A stretch of DNA of 64,000 nt from Holothuria scabra (GCA_037179385.1 CM074188.1:17501318-17565317), one strand, 5' to 3'; positions 25,101-35,690 are shown, numbered from the stretch's first letter. Numbers and translations: made by a program. Notes: a model not told the origin generated them from the letters alone.

Positions 25101-28100
25101 TGATTAAAGAGCTCCTGCTTCCTGTGAACATTACATGTACGTAAAATGCACTTAGTTTTCATCTAAGTCAATGTCCAGCTGTAAGGCCCCTTGTCCATTG
25201 CCTCTGCACATAGCACAATGGCAATACTGTAGGTTCCATTAAAAAGTTGAGCAGATTCATGACATTCACATCACCTAATAGAAATTGCTCTGTACAAATC
25301 CAGTTTTCCCATCGGATATTTCTGACCTTAATAATGATCACTCAATGAGAGAACTGAATTCTTAGTGGGCAATTCCTATTACAGAAGTGATGGAAATCAG
25401 CATTCCAACTTGTGCAGCAATAATACTCAGCACTACACAATGCCTGAATTGTGTAGTAATTAGCCTCAAATTGTTTAGCACTTTGTCAGAAGGTGAAGAC
25501 CATCAAAACCAAAACCCCAAATCACCATCTTACATTATGAGTTTTGTACAAAGGGTAATGCCTTGGACTATAAGAAAACTTTAAAGAAGGGCTGTGTGTT
25601 TGTTGTACATTTAAATAAACTTCCTGGTAGCTTGAGTGGGAACCCATCCCCAGGTGCTCATGGTTGAGGAGTTTGCAAACCCTATCTCCCTTGGCCATGT
25701 ATTCAAGTTTGACTCAGAGTAGTGCAAGGTTCCAATCAACCTCATTGCATTTTGGATCACTTGGAGACTGTATAGCCACGATCTCATTTTGGCCTACTCC
25801 TTGTAGCAGTGATGCAGTATATAGGGATAAATAATAACTTTTTTCAAGTTTTTCCCTGTTGCAGATGCCACCCTGCCAATACTGTACATACGCTGTCACA
25901 TGCCTAAGTGTATTCAAGAATGAAGAAACCATTGGTGTGCATTTTAGAACAAAAATAATTAGGCCTAGAAAACATTTACATCACAATTCTTCCAGGATGG
26001 AGTTACAGTACTGCAGACAAACGTGTGTAGGTTAGGCTGTCACAGCAGTGCACATACGTGATGCAAGTTAGGCAGTTGCAACAGTACTGTGCACTAAGAC
26101 ATAATGAAAAGAAAGACATCATATAAAAGCTTTAAAGGATAAGTTTAAGCAAAAATTTAATTTTCATATGTGAACAAGGAACCAAACCTACACAGTGTGG
26201 TGAAATTTCCATTGAAATCAGACATGTATTTCTTGAGATATCAATAAATGAAGTCAGTAGATTTATGTTCCAAAGTGAGTTTGAGAGCAGCACAGCTTCT
26301 ATGACTTCCTCACATTGACAAGGAATGCTTTGTTTCCCATTGTCTTATCAGACTGCTGTGTTGAGCTGGAAGTTAGGGGATAGGACCTCCCTGTGGGGGA
26401 TGCAAAGTTTGTAAAAATCTCATGCCACTTACGTGTATGCAACCACATTTTGATATTATAGGACTGGTGATGAGAAAATCAACTATAAAGTTTAAAGAAA
26501 AACACAAGACTGTGCACTCATGTGGGGATATGATGTCACATGTGCTTCCTTCAAGTTTACTTTTGTTGAAAATGTGAAAACTTTATTTGCACGTATCTTG
26601 AGAACCGCAGATAGGATTTCAATGCAAATTTCACCAAAATGCTAAGAGTAAGTACCTCTCTAACATACTTTATCCTTAACGTTGTGACCTTAAACCCTTT
26701 TTTAAACTACAAACTCTCAAATTTATAGCAGATTGTTGCATATGAGGGTCTTTTAAAGTAGGCCTTCATGCCTTTTAAATATTTTTGATGTTCTTGACTA
26801 TGTGGAACATTGCTGAGACTTTTCAGTATGCCATTATCCTGCTTTATTGAAAGAATGTGAGGACTACTACAAACCTGTATGCAGAGGGCAGAAGCTCCCT
26901 TGCACAATGCATTTTGGGATGCAACTTGCTAAATACCACTTGAGAATTGTCAACATAGGCTACAGTTATAGTAGCCCTTGAACAGGGCTGTGTGTTACGT
27001 TACATGGCCTAAGCTCATTACATTCCACATCACAGCCCTTGCCCCGCTAACACAGGGAATACCATCACTAGGCGACCTTGGCCAGGGTCGTCATCTCTCA
27101 CGTTCATAAATTCCTTTGTTTTCTCACCAAACTTTACACAGATGACCTCTGGCACGGCATCCACCTTTCTGCATAAGCTGTTCACCCAGATTCGATGTTA
27201 TAATGGTGTATTTTGCCTCGAAAAAATTGAACGTAACACTAACTCAATGCACCATGTTTGCAAGCTTTCGAACGACTAAGTAGTCGGTCTTTGATCCTAC
27301 TAAACCACGCACTGGCACGCCTGGCTTTGCCTTGTGTACCCGGGCATGCGCTGACACGCTGGATGTTAATTTAGTTAACGCTGATATTAATTTCATTAAA
27401 TGCTATCATTAATCGTGTTATCATTACTGATTAGGAAGTAAAATACAAAGGACCATTGTGCCAATTTTTTACTTTTGTTCACAAAATGTTGCTAATCATT
27501 ACACATGTTAGAATGGATCCCTGAGTTTTCCACTAGTTCCGCGAAACACCATGCGCTGTTGTACAACTGAGTTCCACGCGGTGCCGTAGAAATTGTACAG
27601 CAGCGCATGGAACTTGAGACAGGGCGTATCAGCGGTTGTCAGCGGGTGCCAGCGTGCGGAATAGTAGGACTCGTCGTCTTCGTGATATCCACTTTGGGGT
27701 CAAAGGTCATACCAGCGGTTTCCACTTATTCAAAAAGTTTTCACACTTAAGAGAAATTTTGACAACATTTCAACAATTTCAAAAACACTTAGAAGCTTCA
27801 AATACGAACAAACAAGAATTTTTCATATGCAATTTGCATTCATTAGGTGGAACTGGAATGATCGTGAAAGTTATCGATTTGGTGAAATGGTTACAACGTT
27901 CTTCTAGCCTAGGGATGATTTTTGACTATTTGCAAGTTCATGTAGAAACACTTATTGTTGGAGTTTCTACCCAGAATCGAAGTGTCATTTTGCTGCATTT
28001 TCACCTCAGACTGTCCATGAAAGCTGATTTATTGCTAACTTTTTGATTGAAAGTCACTTGCACATCATTTTGTGGTATAGTCGCGATACATATTGCTGCG

Positions 28101-31100
28101 CAGTACATGTTCTTGCGCACCCCTAAAAATTATACGGTATTACCGTGGCAACGTACCTACGTACAGAACTACACAAACCTACACATTCAGAGTTTCGTTT
28201 TCAGTCAATATGTCTCAACGAAAGGTTCGTTACCTCTCTTTGTGTAAGAAAATAATTGATTTTTACCACCATACCATGTATTCAGGTGCTTCATTCGGTT
28301 TGGGGTCTCAAAGACCTGAAAATGTCTCCCGATTTTTTCCGCAGTCCTTACTCCGTCGCGTTACTCCACTGAAATGTGTTAGTAAACCGTTCCTTCTGCT
28401 CATGTTATGTTATCTTAGTTAAGCCTAAGCTGTTCACCTTTGAACCAAAGGTCAAATATGACATGAATATTAAGCACCTTAATAGAAAGTTTAGGAGAAA
28501 GAGGGCGGTGGAGTGATATTGATTACGGCATACAAAAGATTGTAAAATATCGGTTCTTAGTTTCTGAAGACTAAGGGAAAAAATAAAGGTCAGATCTACA
28601 AAATTATATGTTTATATTAAGTCATTTTCTCAGCCTGCTTTTTTGTGATCGTTACCTACTCGTCTCATTTAATTATCAATTGAACAAAAGTGAGTTACAG
28701 TTCAACTTATTTCAGAGGTACACGGGACCTCTGTCAGTAAAAGGAACCATTTGAATATCTTAATCCTTGAGTGAACTTACTAAATTTAGGGGACTTTTTC
28801 TCCATTTACAGGGTCCCAGCCATGATCTAGAGGGTATGGAGAGGGCTTTCAATTTAGTCCGATCTAAAAACTGGCCAAAGAGAAAAGCCGCCAAATTCTG
28901 CGGTGTGCCAGAGAGCTCTCTAAGAGCTTGCCTTAAAAGAGGTCGACCAAGAAGAGAAAATGACCGTTCTGGTCCTCCCCCTATGATCCCTCTTCAGCAG
29001 GAACAGCTACTGAAGGACCATATAATCCAACTAGCGAAACTAGGATTCCCTATGACGAGGGGGGATGTTTTAAACCTAGCTACTAGCACGGCCGTTTTTC
29101 TGGGAGTAAAGAAATCGAATGAGGAAAACGGTTTATCAACCCAGTGGTTTCGTGGTTTCATGAAGCGGTGGCCGGAACTTAAAGTTGTGAAGCCTCAAAA
29201 ACTGAGTTTGAGGAGGGCAAAGGCAACAAGCGAAGAGGTCGTTTATAATTACTTTGAGGAACTGGGAAAGGTCATTGAAAAATACAATTTGAAGGACAAA
29301 CCACACCTAATTTATAATATCGATGAAACTGGTTTTCAAGTTGAACATGAGCCACACCGAGTGGTGGCACCATGTGGCATAAAAGTAAACTCAATTACAT
29401 CTGACCGTGCAGCAATTACCACAGTTTTAGCGGCTGGAAATGCAATTGGTCAAGTTATTCCACCGTATTTTGTCTTCAAAGGACAAAGGTTAGTGTCTGA
29501 ACTTAAAGAGGGTGCCCTGCCAGGTAGCGGTTTCAGTATGACAAGAACTGGCTGGAGCAATGCTGAAATATTTCAAGATTATATTGAGAACCACATCTCA
29601 AAGTATCTCCCTGCCAGAAGACCCAACGAACATGTTTTGTTTCTTTATGATGGTCATTCTTCACATATATCCATTCCTCTAATCGAACATGCTCTCTCAA
29701 AAAAAATAGTTCTCTTCGTCCTCCCACCCCACACCAGCCATGTGTTACAACCCCTTGATGTTTCTGTATTTGGACCCCTGAAGAGATGCTATCATTCAGA
29801 ATGTCAACGTCATATGAGGCTAAATGCTGGAGAGGCAATAACGAGATACCATGTTTGCAAGTTGGTATCTAAGGCTTACCTCAAAGCGTTTTCTGCCCAA
29901 AATCTTGTTTCAGCATACCGCAAAACAGGAATTTATCCCTGAATCGACAGATCATCAACCGGGATAATTTTGCACCAGCCAGAACCTGAATCAGGAAAGT
30001 GATCCTGCAAGGCTCCGAGTCCTCGCAGAACCTTCAAGTGACTCACTTGCCGATTTGAGTAGTTTTCTTACCTCAAAACTCCCTACCCCCACAGAAAAGC
30101 CAAAGAAACCTAAACGAAAATACAGTTACCGACCAGGAGGAGTAGAAATCACAGAAGAAAAAATCATTCTAAAGATTAGGAAAGTACGGGAGTCTAAAGA
30201 GAAACCAGTTCCTCGGGTCACTTCCACTCCAACAAATGATCCTGGGCCAACCGTGTTGCCTACGAGTTCACCGCCAATGTCAATGGAGTCCAGTGAAGAA
30301 GATCAAGATGTCTGTTGTGTTTGTAGGAAATTTACTCCTGTGGGCCTTAGGGAAAAACTGAGGAACAAAATTAAATTTGTTGACTGGGGTCAATGTGATG
30401 GTCCCGGTTGTGGACACTGGACCCACCTGGAATTTTGTGTTGGCCAAACAAATGAGGAGGTTTCATCGGCTAGATTTTTATGTCCTCACTGCAAGGATGA
30501 AGAATAGGTAAGTTATTCACTTGAAGTCTTTCACAAGTTCACAAGTTAACAGTCAGATTAATGCTTACTTTTTCAAAACAATCCAAGTTCTCGTGAACAA
30601 ATATACCCAAATTCCCCAAAGTTCAAAAGTATCCCGCTATCAGACGAAAATTCCTCCCCAGGCTTCCGTTTTCTTTGATCAATTATTATAATCCTGCTAA
30701 ATCCCGAAAGTTTTTTGGTTTAATAAGTACGCCACCATTTTAGGTGCGCAGGAACATGTCACAGTCCGTGTTAGTAACAGAGTAACAGTGCCGTTCATAA
30801 ACGGCAATATTTTCCGTGAATTCCTCGCCGGATCCCCAAACTCGTAGAGAAGGTAGAAGAAAACGAACGTCGGAGTAAATTCTAAGGTATTTTGGGGCTA
30901 AATTTGCCGTCGTGTTACCAGAATCGCAGAAACAGTGGTTAAGTGCGCAAGAACCCGACCCCCCATGCTAATATAAGTTCGATGTGTGTAATAATATTTA
31001 CCAGTTTAAAACGTATTTTGTTCTGGAAGCATAATGACGGATTCCCTGCATTAGCGGGGCAAGGGCTGTGATGTGGAGTGTAATGAGCTTAGGCCATGTA

Positions 31101-31525
31101 ACGTAACACACAGCCCTGTTCAAGGGCTACAGTTATAGCTAGGGGCCTTAGAAATAGAATATCATCATTTTATTTTGTCTATTCCAAGCCAAGCATTCTT
31201 AATTCATATTGCAAACATTTTTTCAAGATTCTGTGGGCTTAACAAAGCTCTGTACTCTATCTAAGGCGGCTTTGTGACCGTGTGCGTGATTGCTTAGGCC
31301 AGCTTAGCCAAAGCCTGCAGCCCAGCCAAGCCTAACTTAGGCCTAAGCTGTACATTTACCGTACTGGCGTCCATTCAAGTCAAAGTGCTGCATTCGGTAG
31401 GCTTCGAACTCGTGTGCTGCATGCGATGGTGATATCATTATCAATATAGGAATTAAAAGTAGGCATGTCAAAGGAAAACTTCCCTTGAACACCTCTGCCA
31501 CTTCTTGCAATTCTTCTACAAGCAT
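13109..31525 (-). CDS. NCLN: Nicalin (NCLN), complete 14-exon gene
   Basis: Fourteen minus-strand exons, all with GT-AG borders, join in phase to 1680 nt, i.e. 559 residues plus stop; vertebrate nicalin is about 563. In order: a hydrophobic N-terminal signal/anchor (~14-33), a luminal part, an M28 aminopeptidase-like domain with THYDSFG (~218-224) and GVDSNGSG (~232-239), [14 protein letters not shown] (~270-283), [13 protein letters not shown], and a C-terminal membrane segment (~518-538) with a short lysine-rich tail. From the family: nicalin sits in the ER membrane with NOMO and TMEM147 at the Sec61 multipass translocon, and is related to nicastrin but not known to be an active peptidase. 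ATG at 31525 is chosen because exon 1 (MLVEELQEV...) aligns with the family start. Intron 1 is 6.2 kb and filled by nested transposons. No frameshift or stop was found. Confidence 0.96.
13766..13844 (-). CDS. NCLN: Nicalin exon 13 (C-terminal membrane segment)
   Basis: Acceptor ATTTTCAG. Encodes [20 protein letters not shown] and VYLFLQ, the single C-terminal transmembrane helix. Donor CAG|GTATGT, phase 0. Confidence 0.93.
14583..14636 (-). CDS. NCLN: Nicalin exon 12
   Basis: A 54-nt exon between TTTCAG and AA|GTAAGT, encoding [17 protein letters not shown]. Too short for ordinary ORF finding but in phase on both sides. Confidence 0.92.
15022..15436. mobile_element. TIR element in nicalin intron 11 (~415 bp)
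   Basis: Ends GGCCAGGTCACACTA and TAGTGTGACCTGGGC are inverted repeats. A second inverted block (GATCGGATTTT and AAAATCGGATAG) lies just inside. No open frame. Superfamily undecided because no clear target duplication is visible. Confidence 0.78.
15547..15710 (-). CDS. NCLN: Nicalin exon 11
   Basis: Acceptor TTTGACAG. Encodes [33 protein letters not shown] and FKADK. Donor AG|GTGAAG, phase 2. Confidence 0.93.
16329..16455 (-). CDS. NCLN: Nicalin exon 10
   Basis: Acceptor TTTCTTAG. Encodes [20 protein letters not shown], then [11 protein letters not shown]. Donor TTG|GTAAGT, phase 0. Confidence 0.93.
16590..16772. repeat. Dispersed repeat in nicalin intron 9, copy 1
   Basis: Similar to 22752-22922 in the same orientation: GT..(A)AATCACAC, then GGTAGGTG, then GTGATCACACT, then CCTCAAAATT. 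Both copies lie in nicalin introns. Confidence 0.5.
17135..17325 (-). CDS. NCLN: Nicalin exon 9
   Basis: Acceptor TTCTTTAG. Encodes [20 protein letters not shown], then [15 protein letters not shown], the best conserved block of the family. Donor AG|GTAAAT, phase 2. Confidence 0.95.
18130..18254 (-). CDS. NCLN: Nicalin exon 8
   Basis: Acceptor GTTTCAG. Encodes [19 protein letters not shown], then [13 protein letters not shown]. Donor CAA|GTAAGA, phase 0. Confidence 0.94.
18843..18860. repeat. (CA)n microsatellite
   Basis: About nine CA dinucleotides in nicalin intron 7. A CpG-richer stretch follows (18880-19140), bounded by the imperfect inverted pair TGCCTTACGGGGTACA and TGTACCCGGCAAGG. 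Confidence 0.85.
19217..19305 (-). CDS. NCLN: Nicalin exon 7 ([14 protein letters not shown])
   Basis: Acceptor AAATAG. The split Lys codon joins exon 6 to give THAKFNLLFF, then [20 protein letters not shown]. Donor CCAG|GTGAGT, phase 1. The longer open frame upstream of the acceptor is intron read-through. Confidence 0.95.
19431..19962. repeat. Dispersed ~510 bp repeat, copy 2 (solo-LTR-like)
   Basis: Full-length partner of 4348-4853, in nicalin intron 6. It starts GTCATGTAGTATAGGG and ends near CTGTACTACA, giving TGTAGTA/TACTACA inverted termini reminiscent of an LTR's TG...CA ends. Confidence 0.65.
20519..20622 (-). CDS. NCLN: Nicalin exon 6 (GVDSNGSG motif)
   Basis: Acceptor CTTAACAG. 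Encodes [20 protein letters not shown] and [14 protein letters not shown]. Donor AA|GTATCC, phase 2. Confidence 0.95.
21412..21495 (-). CDS. NCLN: Nicalin exon 5 (THYDSFG motif)
   Basis: 28 codons between TTCTAG and CCT|GTGAGT. Encodes [17 protein letters not shown], the segment corresponding to the first metal-site region of M28 peptidases. Confidence 0.95.
22400..22560 (+). repeat. Dispersed repeat family 'GCCAGCC', copy 2
   Basis: Aligns with 6355-6480: CCAGTTGTGGCTCACT, GTTTTCCCTACTCCATTG, GAGCACCAAGCACAA. Lies in nicalin intron 4. Confidence 0.65.
22752..22922. repeat. Dispersed repeat in nicalin intron 4, copy 2
   Basis: Partner of 16590-16772. Contains the near-palindrome GTGTGTGATCACACTAC. 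Confidence 0.5.
22965..23059 (-). CDS. NCLN: Nicalin exon 4
   Basis: Acceptor CTTTTCAG. Encodes [20 protein letters not shown] and a following KQV..AHIVSIQ. Donor CAG|GTGAGG, phase 0. Confidence 0.92.
23666..23810 (-). CDS. NCLN: Nicalin exon 3
   Basis: Acceptor TTTTAAG. Encodes [20 protein letters not shown], then a short Gln/Ala-rich stretch ending AAE. Donor G|GTAACA, phase 1 exit. Confidence 0.92.
24695..24880 (+). repeat. Dispersed repeat, copy 1 (intron 2)
   Basis: Shares AAGTTTAAGCAAAAATTTAA, GTGTGGTGAAA.TTCCATT, GACATGTATT and AGTCAGTAGATTT with 26130-26310. Sits in the nicalin intron just upstream (genome orientation) of exon 2. Confidence 0.75.
24931..25121 (-). CDS. NCLN: Nicalin exon 2
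   Basis: Begins after TTCACAG; the split Gly codon joins exon 1 to give [13 protein letters not shown]. It continues RRCLIAKL...[10 protein letters not shown] and PQDVLK, then AAG|GTAAGT. Phase 0 exit. Confidence 0.93.
26130..26310 (+). repeat. Dispersed repeat, copy 2 (intron 1)
   Basis: Partner of 24695-24880. It starts at TTTAAAGGATAAG, and an inverted CTTTATCCTTAA is found at ~26680, so this copy may be the left end of a ~555 bp TTAA-flanked element. Confidence 0.7.
27549..27610. repeat. Hairpin, 20-bp arms
   Basis: CCATGCGCTGTTGTACAA and TTGTACAGCAGCGCATGG form a stem with about two mismatches and a ~22 nt loop, inside the TIR element. Confidence 0.8.
28836..29942 (+). pseudogene. Pogo/jerky-type DDE transposase (frameshifted)
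   Basis: First ATG at 28836; an upstream acceptor-like TTTACAG at 28805-28811 hints at a spliced start. It begins with a Psq/CENP-B-type helix-turn-helix ([19 protein letters not shown]), then a Tc5-like second DNA-binding part. The DDE_1 catalytic core has [17 protein letters not shown] and [15 protein letters not shown] supplying the three acidic residues. Pogo-group transposases cut and paste DNA at TA sites. The frame ends with TGA at 29940-29942 right after YRKTGIYP, where homologues continue. Coding resumes in the +2 frame ([13 protein letters not shown]), then in the +1 frame towards the zinc-finger segment, so at least two indels have broken it. Probably inactive. Confidence 0.88.
29986..30507 (+). 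pseudogene. Transposase C-terminal segment with PHD-like zinc finger
   Basis: The open frame leads from about 29986 ([10 protein letters not shown]) through [14 protein letters not shown] and a basic linker to TAG at 30505-30507. The end carries Cys-Cys-x2-Cys, then [14 protein letters not shown] and CPHC, a Cys4-His-Cys3 pattern of a PHD finger. It lies in line with the transposase but in a shifted frame, so it was probably the C-terminus of one protein. PHD-type fingers read histone tails in other proteins; here a targeting role would be inference. Confidence 0.7.
31360..31525 (-). CDS. NCLN: Nicalin exon 1 (start codon, signal anchor)
   Basis: Starts with ATG at 31525-31523. It encodes MLVEELQEV, a hydrophobic run ([13 protein letters not shown]), then [20 protein letters not shown]. 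Donor G|GTAAAT leaves phase 1. Confidence 0.93.
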
Positions 31526-33224
31526 TGTAGCCTAGTTCAGAAATATTTTAACGTAGTCACGGCTCGGTATTGATACTTGATAGCTTCAGTGCTACTGCTA
31601 GGCTACTGTACTGTAAATGTAATGACACTGTTTATTCACATGATCTGGCAGTACATGTATGCCTACAGTGTACAGTTGCATTGATGGCCTTCAGTGTACA
31701 GCTGCATTCATCGCATGCATGTTCGAAATAATAAAACTCAGAGATACTTTCCACATTCATGTGAATTATGCTGGGAATTTTCCTAGGCTTATGAAATACA
31801 AATATGCCCTAATGATAAATATCATCATTCGGTCGAAATATTGCCTCAATATTATAATTTTGATTATATATGAAGGCTGATTACTTTATTTTAAAGAAAA
31901 GACAATCTGAATTTATCAAAATATGCGAAACTTTATCAACAAGTGGGTATGCAAGGTTGTCGTTTTTAGACATTGTGCGCTTGAGCTGGATTTAGGACCG
32001 ATCCACAATACTTGGGTTCTGATCACACTTTTTGGAGCGGATTTCAATCACTCCTGTGCGAAAAGACTTTTGGTTGACTTTATATTAACTGTATGTAAAA
32101 GTGTTATCTACAAAGCAAGGTTATCTGTTTTATTACGATGACTAAGTATTAGATATAAAGAAGTATTTTTTTAATTCACTTCAGAAGAAAATTAATTTGA
32201 TTTACCACCTTTTCAAGTCTAAGGGAAAATCAGGTAAATTCTCAGTGGAGCATTTTTGAGCAGGGGAGTGTAACTGTTTTCGATGAGGAGGAGTCTGAAA
32301 CAAATTATCGCTTCAATTTTGATACTGGCTGACACTTCCATTAAAATTGCACTTAGGATGCACTTGAGCAATGCAGTCCCACTAACCTTGCCCAAAGTGG
32401 TAAAATATTCATGAAAAGGTTCAAAAATGGTCCTGTGATGTTCTTAATTACACTAAAGGGTGTCGAGGTACATATGCAGTGTTCAATTTTTTGCCATCTA
32501 TCCTGCACCTCACCGACAGCCGCCGATTTGGGCAACAGTAATAAAAACCGGCCAATTTTTTCAATTACACAGTATAATAATACAGTCCGATGTCATCCCA
32601 TTCGTCTGCCTACTATCAGGAAAATTCATTTGAACCTACTTTGTTACGTGACATATTTTCAAATGAAAGGGACAATTAAAGATTCACAGCGAATATAAAT
32701 CGTTTGTCCCAGCCTTTATATGTTAAAACCACAGGTCGAACTTCGCCCATCATGGGTCCCTAATACCAGGCAGACAGTACAGCATTAACTCTCTTTTGAG
32801 TACGCCCTCTATTACCTTCAGAAATTAGCAGAATAGTCCAGTTTAAAGCCCGTCCTCTATTAGAATTTGAGGGAGAAAATTTAAGGTGCAATTAAACTTC
32901 TTGACCAAGACTACTCAGACCCATGCCACTTAAAAAATATCGTTCAAATACGCCAAAGTAAATCTACATTTTTGGTCGGGCTTTGACTGAGAGAGTCCCG
33001 GCCCCATATGCTTTAAGCGTTTCATGTCACCCTATATTGCATATTATCTGAAAATATAGAAACAATACAACATGATATAAAAAAGGCGAACTGACCCATC
33101 TACGAAAGTAAAAAAGTAGTCTTATTTGGAAAATGCACAGGGTGCATGCACGCATTTAAATCCACCTCTGGGATGTTGGACGTGGGAATGGCAAGCAAAA
33201 AGGTGATCCGTGCCCTTTCAAGTT
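31526..33224. other. Upstream region of nicalin, no gene seen
   Basis: Contains the presumed nicalin promoter immediately right of 31525 and short AGGCCTA-like words. No coding frame or clear element was recognised. Confidence 0.4.
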
Positions 33225-33320
33225 GAAAGACTATCTAATCGAAGCGTCACCTTTGGTTGATGTGGAGCGTACAGAAAATTTTGAAAATTGCCACCCCTTG
33301 ACGCCGAAAGTAATAACTTG
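33225..33320 (+). repeat. Dispersed 'GCGCCACCA' repeat family, copy 1
   Basis: Order of words: GACTATCTAA, GCG..ACC..TGGTTGATG, then GAAAATTTTGAAAATTG, then CCCCTTGACG. The same order is found at 35555-35690, 35818-35960 and, inverted, at 38165-38265, 38825-38900 and 42930-43060. Confidence 0.55.
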
Positions 33321-35554
33321 TGCGTATGTAATGTAAGGAATTGTCATTTTAAGATTTTTTTCAAAAGAAATGAGAAAACTGAGCAAATTGCAAATTGATC
33401 AAGAAATACTATAAAATGTGCCACTACTATTTTTCCGGGAAATAATAAGTTTAATCACTTTTTCTCACAGGGGAGACGTCAGGAAGCAATGATCGTGAGT
33501 GAGCGCATGCTGAGGCTCTGGGTATCCATGCCTGCAGTGCATCAAAGCGCCCCGCTTCGGGCCATTCGTCCCCTGTGACTGGAATCCGGCTTAGCTCCGC
33601 CACTGCGACATCTAGATCATAGCAGGAGTTTTCAATATATATATGCGCACCCCTCTGCCTAAAGCTCTGGGCTGGCATGTACTTAGCTTTATGTTTTAAT
33701 ATCATCAGATCAGACCGTGAGAATTGATATTTTGGGGTTGAACTTGCCTTAAATAAAGTAGAGCTCCAGGATATCACCGTAAACGCAAAAAATTATAGCT
33801 CTTTGTGTCTTCTTTTGAATAATAACCAAAGAATGGCACAATGTACAAATAATCACAATATGATGTCCCAAATTATACTATCCCAGGTGGAAAAAAATCT
33901 GACCAGTGTATATGATACAACGCCCTTAAGATCGGCGATCTGTATCAGATATTGAGGGGAACACTTTAAGGAACGACATGCGTGTAACCAGGAACTCTGA
34001 TTTGGATGAGAGGCACAGCAGGCGAATGCGCCAAATGATGTGCCCTTATGCGCGAAGAGCGCGGCCGTTCTCTCTTCTTGTGAGAATTTCCACACTCTTT
34101 GCAATACAGCATTGAGCTTTTAGCAGGACACTAAATGTCTAAGTCTTCAGAACAGGAAGTTGTAATAGTGTTTTTACTTTTTCTAAGACTTTTGTCATTA
34201 TGAAGAGAAAAGTTAAATTATGAAATAAACTTGTGATAAGAGTGCGAGTTCAAATTCAATTATCCCATTCACCAGTTTAAGCATTGTCTATTACTCAATG
34301 AGACTGCTACATGAAGATGGGGACTTACGGAAGAGGCCAGGGCCCGGCCCTTACTTGCAAAAGAAGTTTGAACTGTTTTTCTCCGTTTAACAAAAATAAG
34401 GTCCTGTTCCTTCTTAAATATACCAATTTATGTGTCATTTTTGCTTAAAGACACCCCTTATATCCCTAACACTTTCCCTACTTCCCATGCACCAAATAAC
34501 CTCTACAGTCCGCAAGGCAAATTTCCAATCATTTCTAATCATTTAAACATTTCACTGAAAAAAAAAAATTAAAGACGATTGCTTAAAATCTGCTAAACGG
34601 GGGGATGACATTTCAGGCTGTCTGTGACAGGGTTTGCGTCAAGCTTTGACCGGCGGAGGAGGGGCAAGCTCTCCGACATGGGGTTAGTCCAGCATTTCAT
34701 TGAGTTGATGAGTTCCTGATGGAACGTGACTGGCAAAATTTGAGGCTCGTGTAACAGTCCTTAGAAAAAATGAAACTTTTGGAAAAATTTTGTTTTTTTG
34801 TAAAGACCATTAAGAATAATCGGGGTGTTTGTTAAGAATCTGCCCTTCATACGATCAAAAACCAGAAATTCAGTTGTACCGGCGACTGAAATTCGTTCAG
34901 GGTATACCCATTTCATTGTATACATACTTACTATGCTCTAAGACGGAACTGGAATTTCAATTTGCTCGATTTTTTTTTATCTTGAACAGAGATATGATAA
35001 TTTAAGAGCTTATATTGGAAAAAACTGAAATTGAATGAAAAAATATGGCTTTTTGGTAAGGTGCTGAGTTGAAAAAATTGTTTTATTAAGTGATCTGTAT
35101 TCTAAGAGCAAAACCAAGTAGAATGTCGAGCTGATTGAAGATGGCTTGGGTCTTTTTTATTGTTAGGAGTATCCACCGAAATAAAAAAAAAAAACTTTCC
35201 AAAAATATTTTGCCATTTTAACAAATATTTGAACCCAAATTTTATATCGCAGAAGGAATTGTAACTTTTTGACAGATTTGTTTCTTTTTATTGAGAATCT
35301 GATCTTTTTATCAGAAAAGTCAATGGTAGCCGTAACGACTGACTGTTTTGGGGGGCTACTGAATATCAACGTTCAGGTTAAGACCCTCGGAAGATAGCCT
35401 TCTGATAAATTTCCCGAAAAAGATTGGCTTTCTCTTAACATAAATTTGAAAATCTGGAGCTTAAGGGTACCGTATTTTATGGCAGAAAACATAGGCGTAC
35501 GGAAACATTTCAGTTTGGAGGCTGAAGCTTTCTTGCATGAAAATAAAATCCTGC

Positions 35555-35690
35555 TCGAAAGACTATCTAAGAGGAGCGCCACCACTGATTGGCGCGAATT
35601 GCACAGAAGAATTGTGAAAAATCGTTAATCCTCAGATAAGCGGAAATGGAGTTTCTCAGGCTTGTAAGTAGGATCTGAGAAGTCGCTATT
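35555..35690 (+). repeat. Dispersed 'GCGCCACCA' repeat family, copy 2
   Basis: CTATCTAAGAGGAGCGCCAC, GATTGGCGCGAATT, GTGAAAAATCGTTA, TCAGGCTTGTAAGTAGGATC. The closest consensus match on the plus strand. Confidence 0.7.

Larger units (their letters stand above)
28102..30762 (+). mobile_element. Probable nested pogo-type element (~2.66 kb)
   Basis: The transposase is bracketed by an imperfect inverted pair, ACATGTTCTTGCGCACC near 28105 and GGTGCGCAGGAACATGT near 30743. This suggests an inner element with its own ends. A TA target duplication, expected of pogo, is not clean, so the exact borders are uncertain. Confidence 0.5.
26972..31129. mobile_element. 4.16 kb TIR element with 9-bp target duplication, nicalin intron 1
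   Basis: The left end begins TAGCCCTTGAACAGGG and the right end finishes CCCTGTTCAAGGGCTA. The inverted repeats run almost perfectly for ~88 bp (26972-27060 against 31041-31129). CAGTTATAG stands directly outside both ends (26963-26971 and 31130-31138). A second copy at 45898-48282 has the same ends and a 9-bp repeat with one mismatch. Long TIRs plus 9-bp duplications are typical of Mutator-like elements, but no MULE transposase is seen. The interior carries a pogo-type transposase, probably a later nested insertion. The insertion does not disturb nicalin coding exons. Confidence 0.85.

Noticed and set aside
26970..31131. TA target duplication of a pogo element at the outer ends.
   Set aside because: TA is part of the inverted ends; the real duplication outside is CAGTTATAG, and the second copy agrees with 9 bp.
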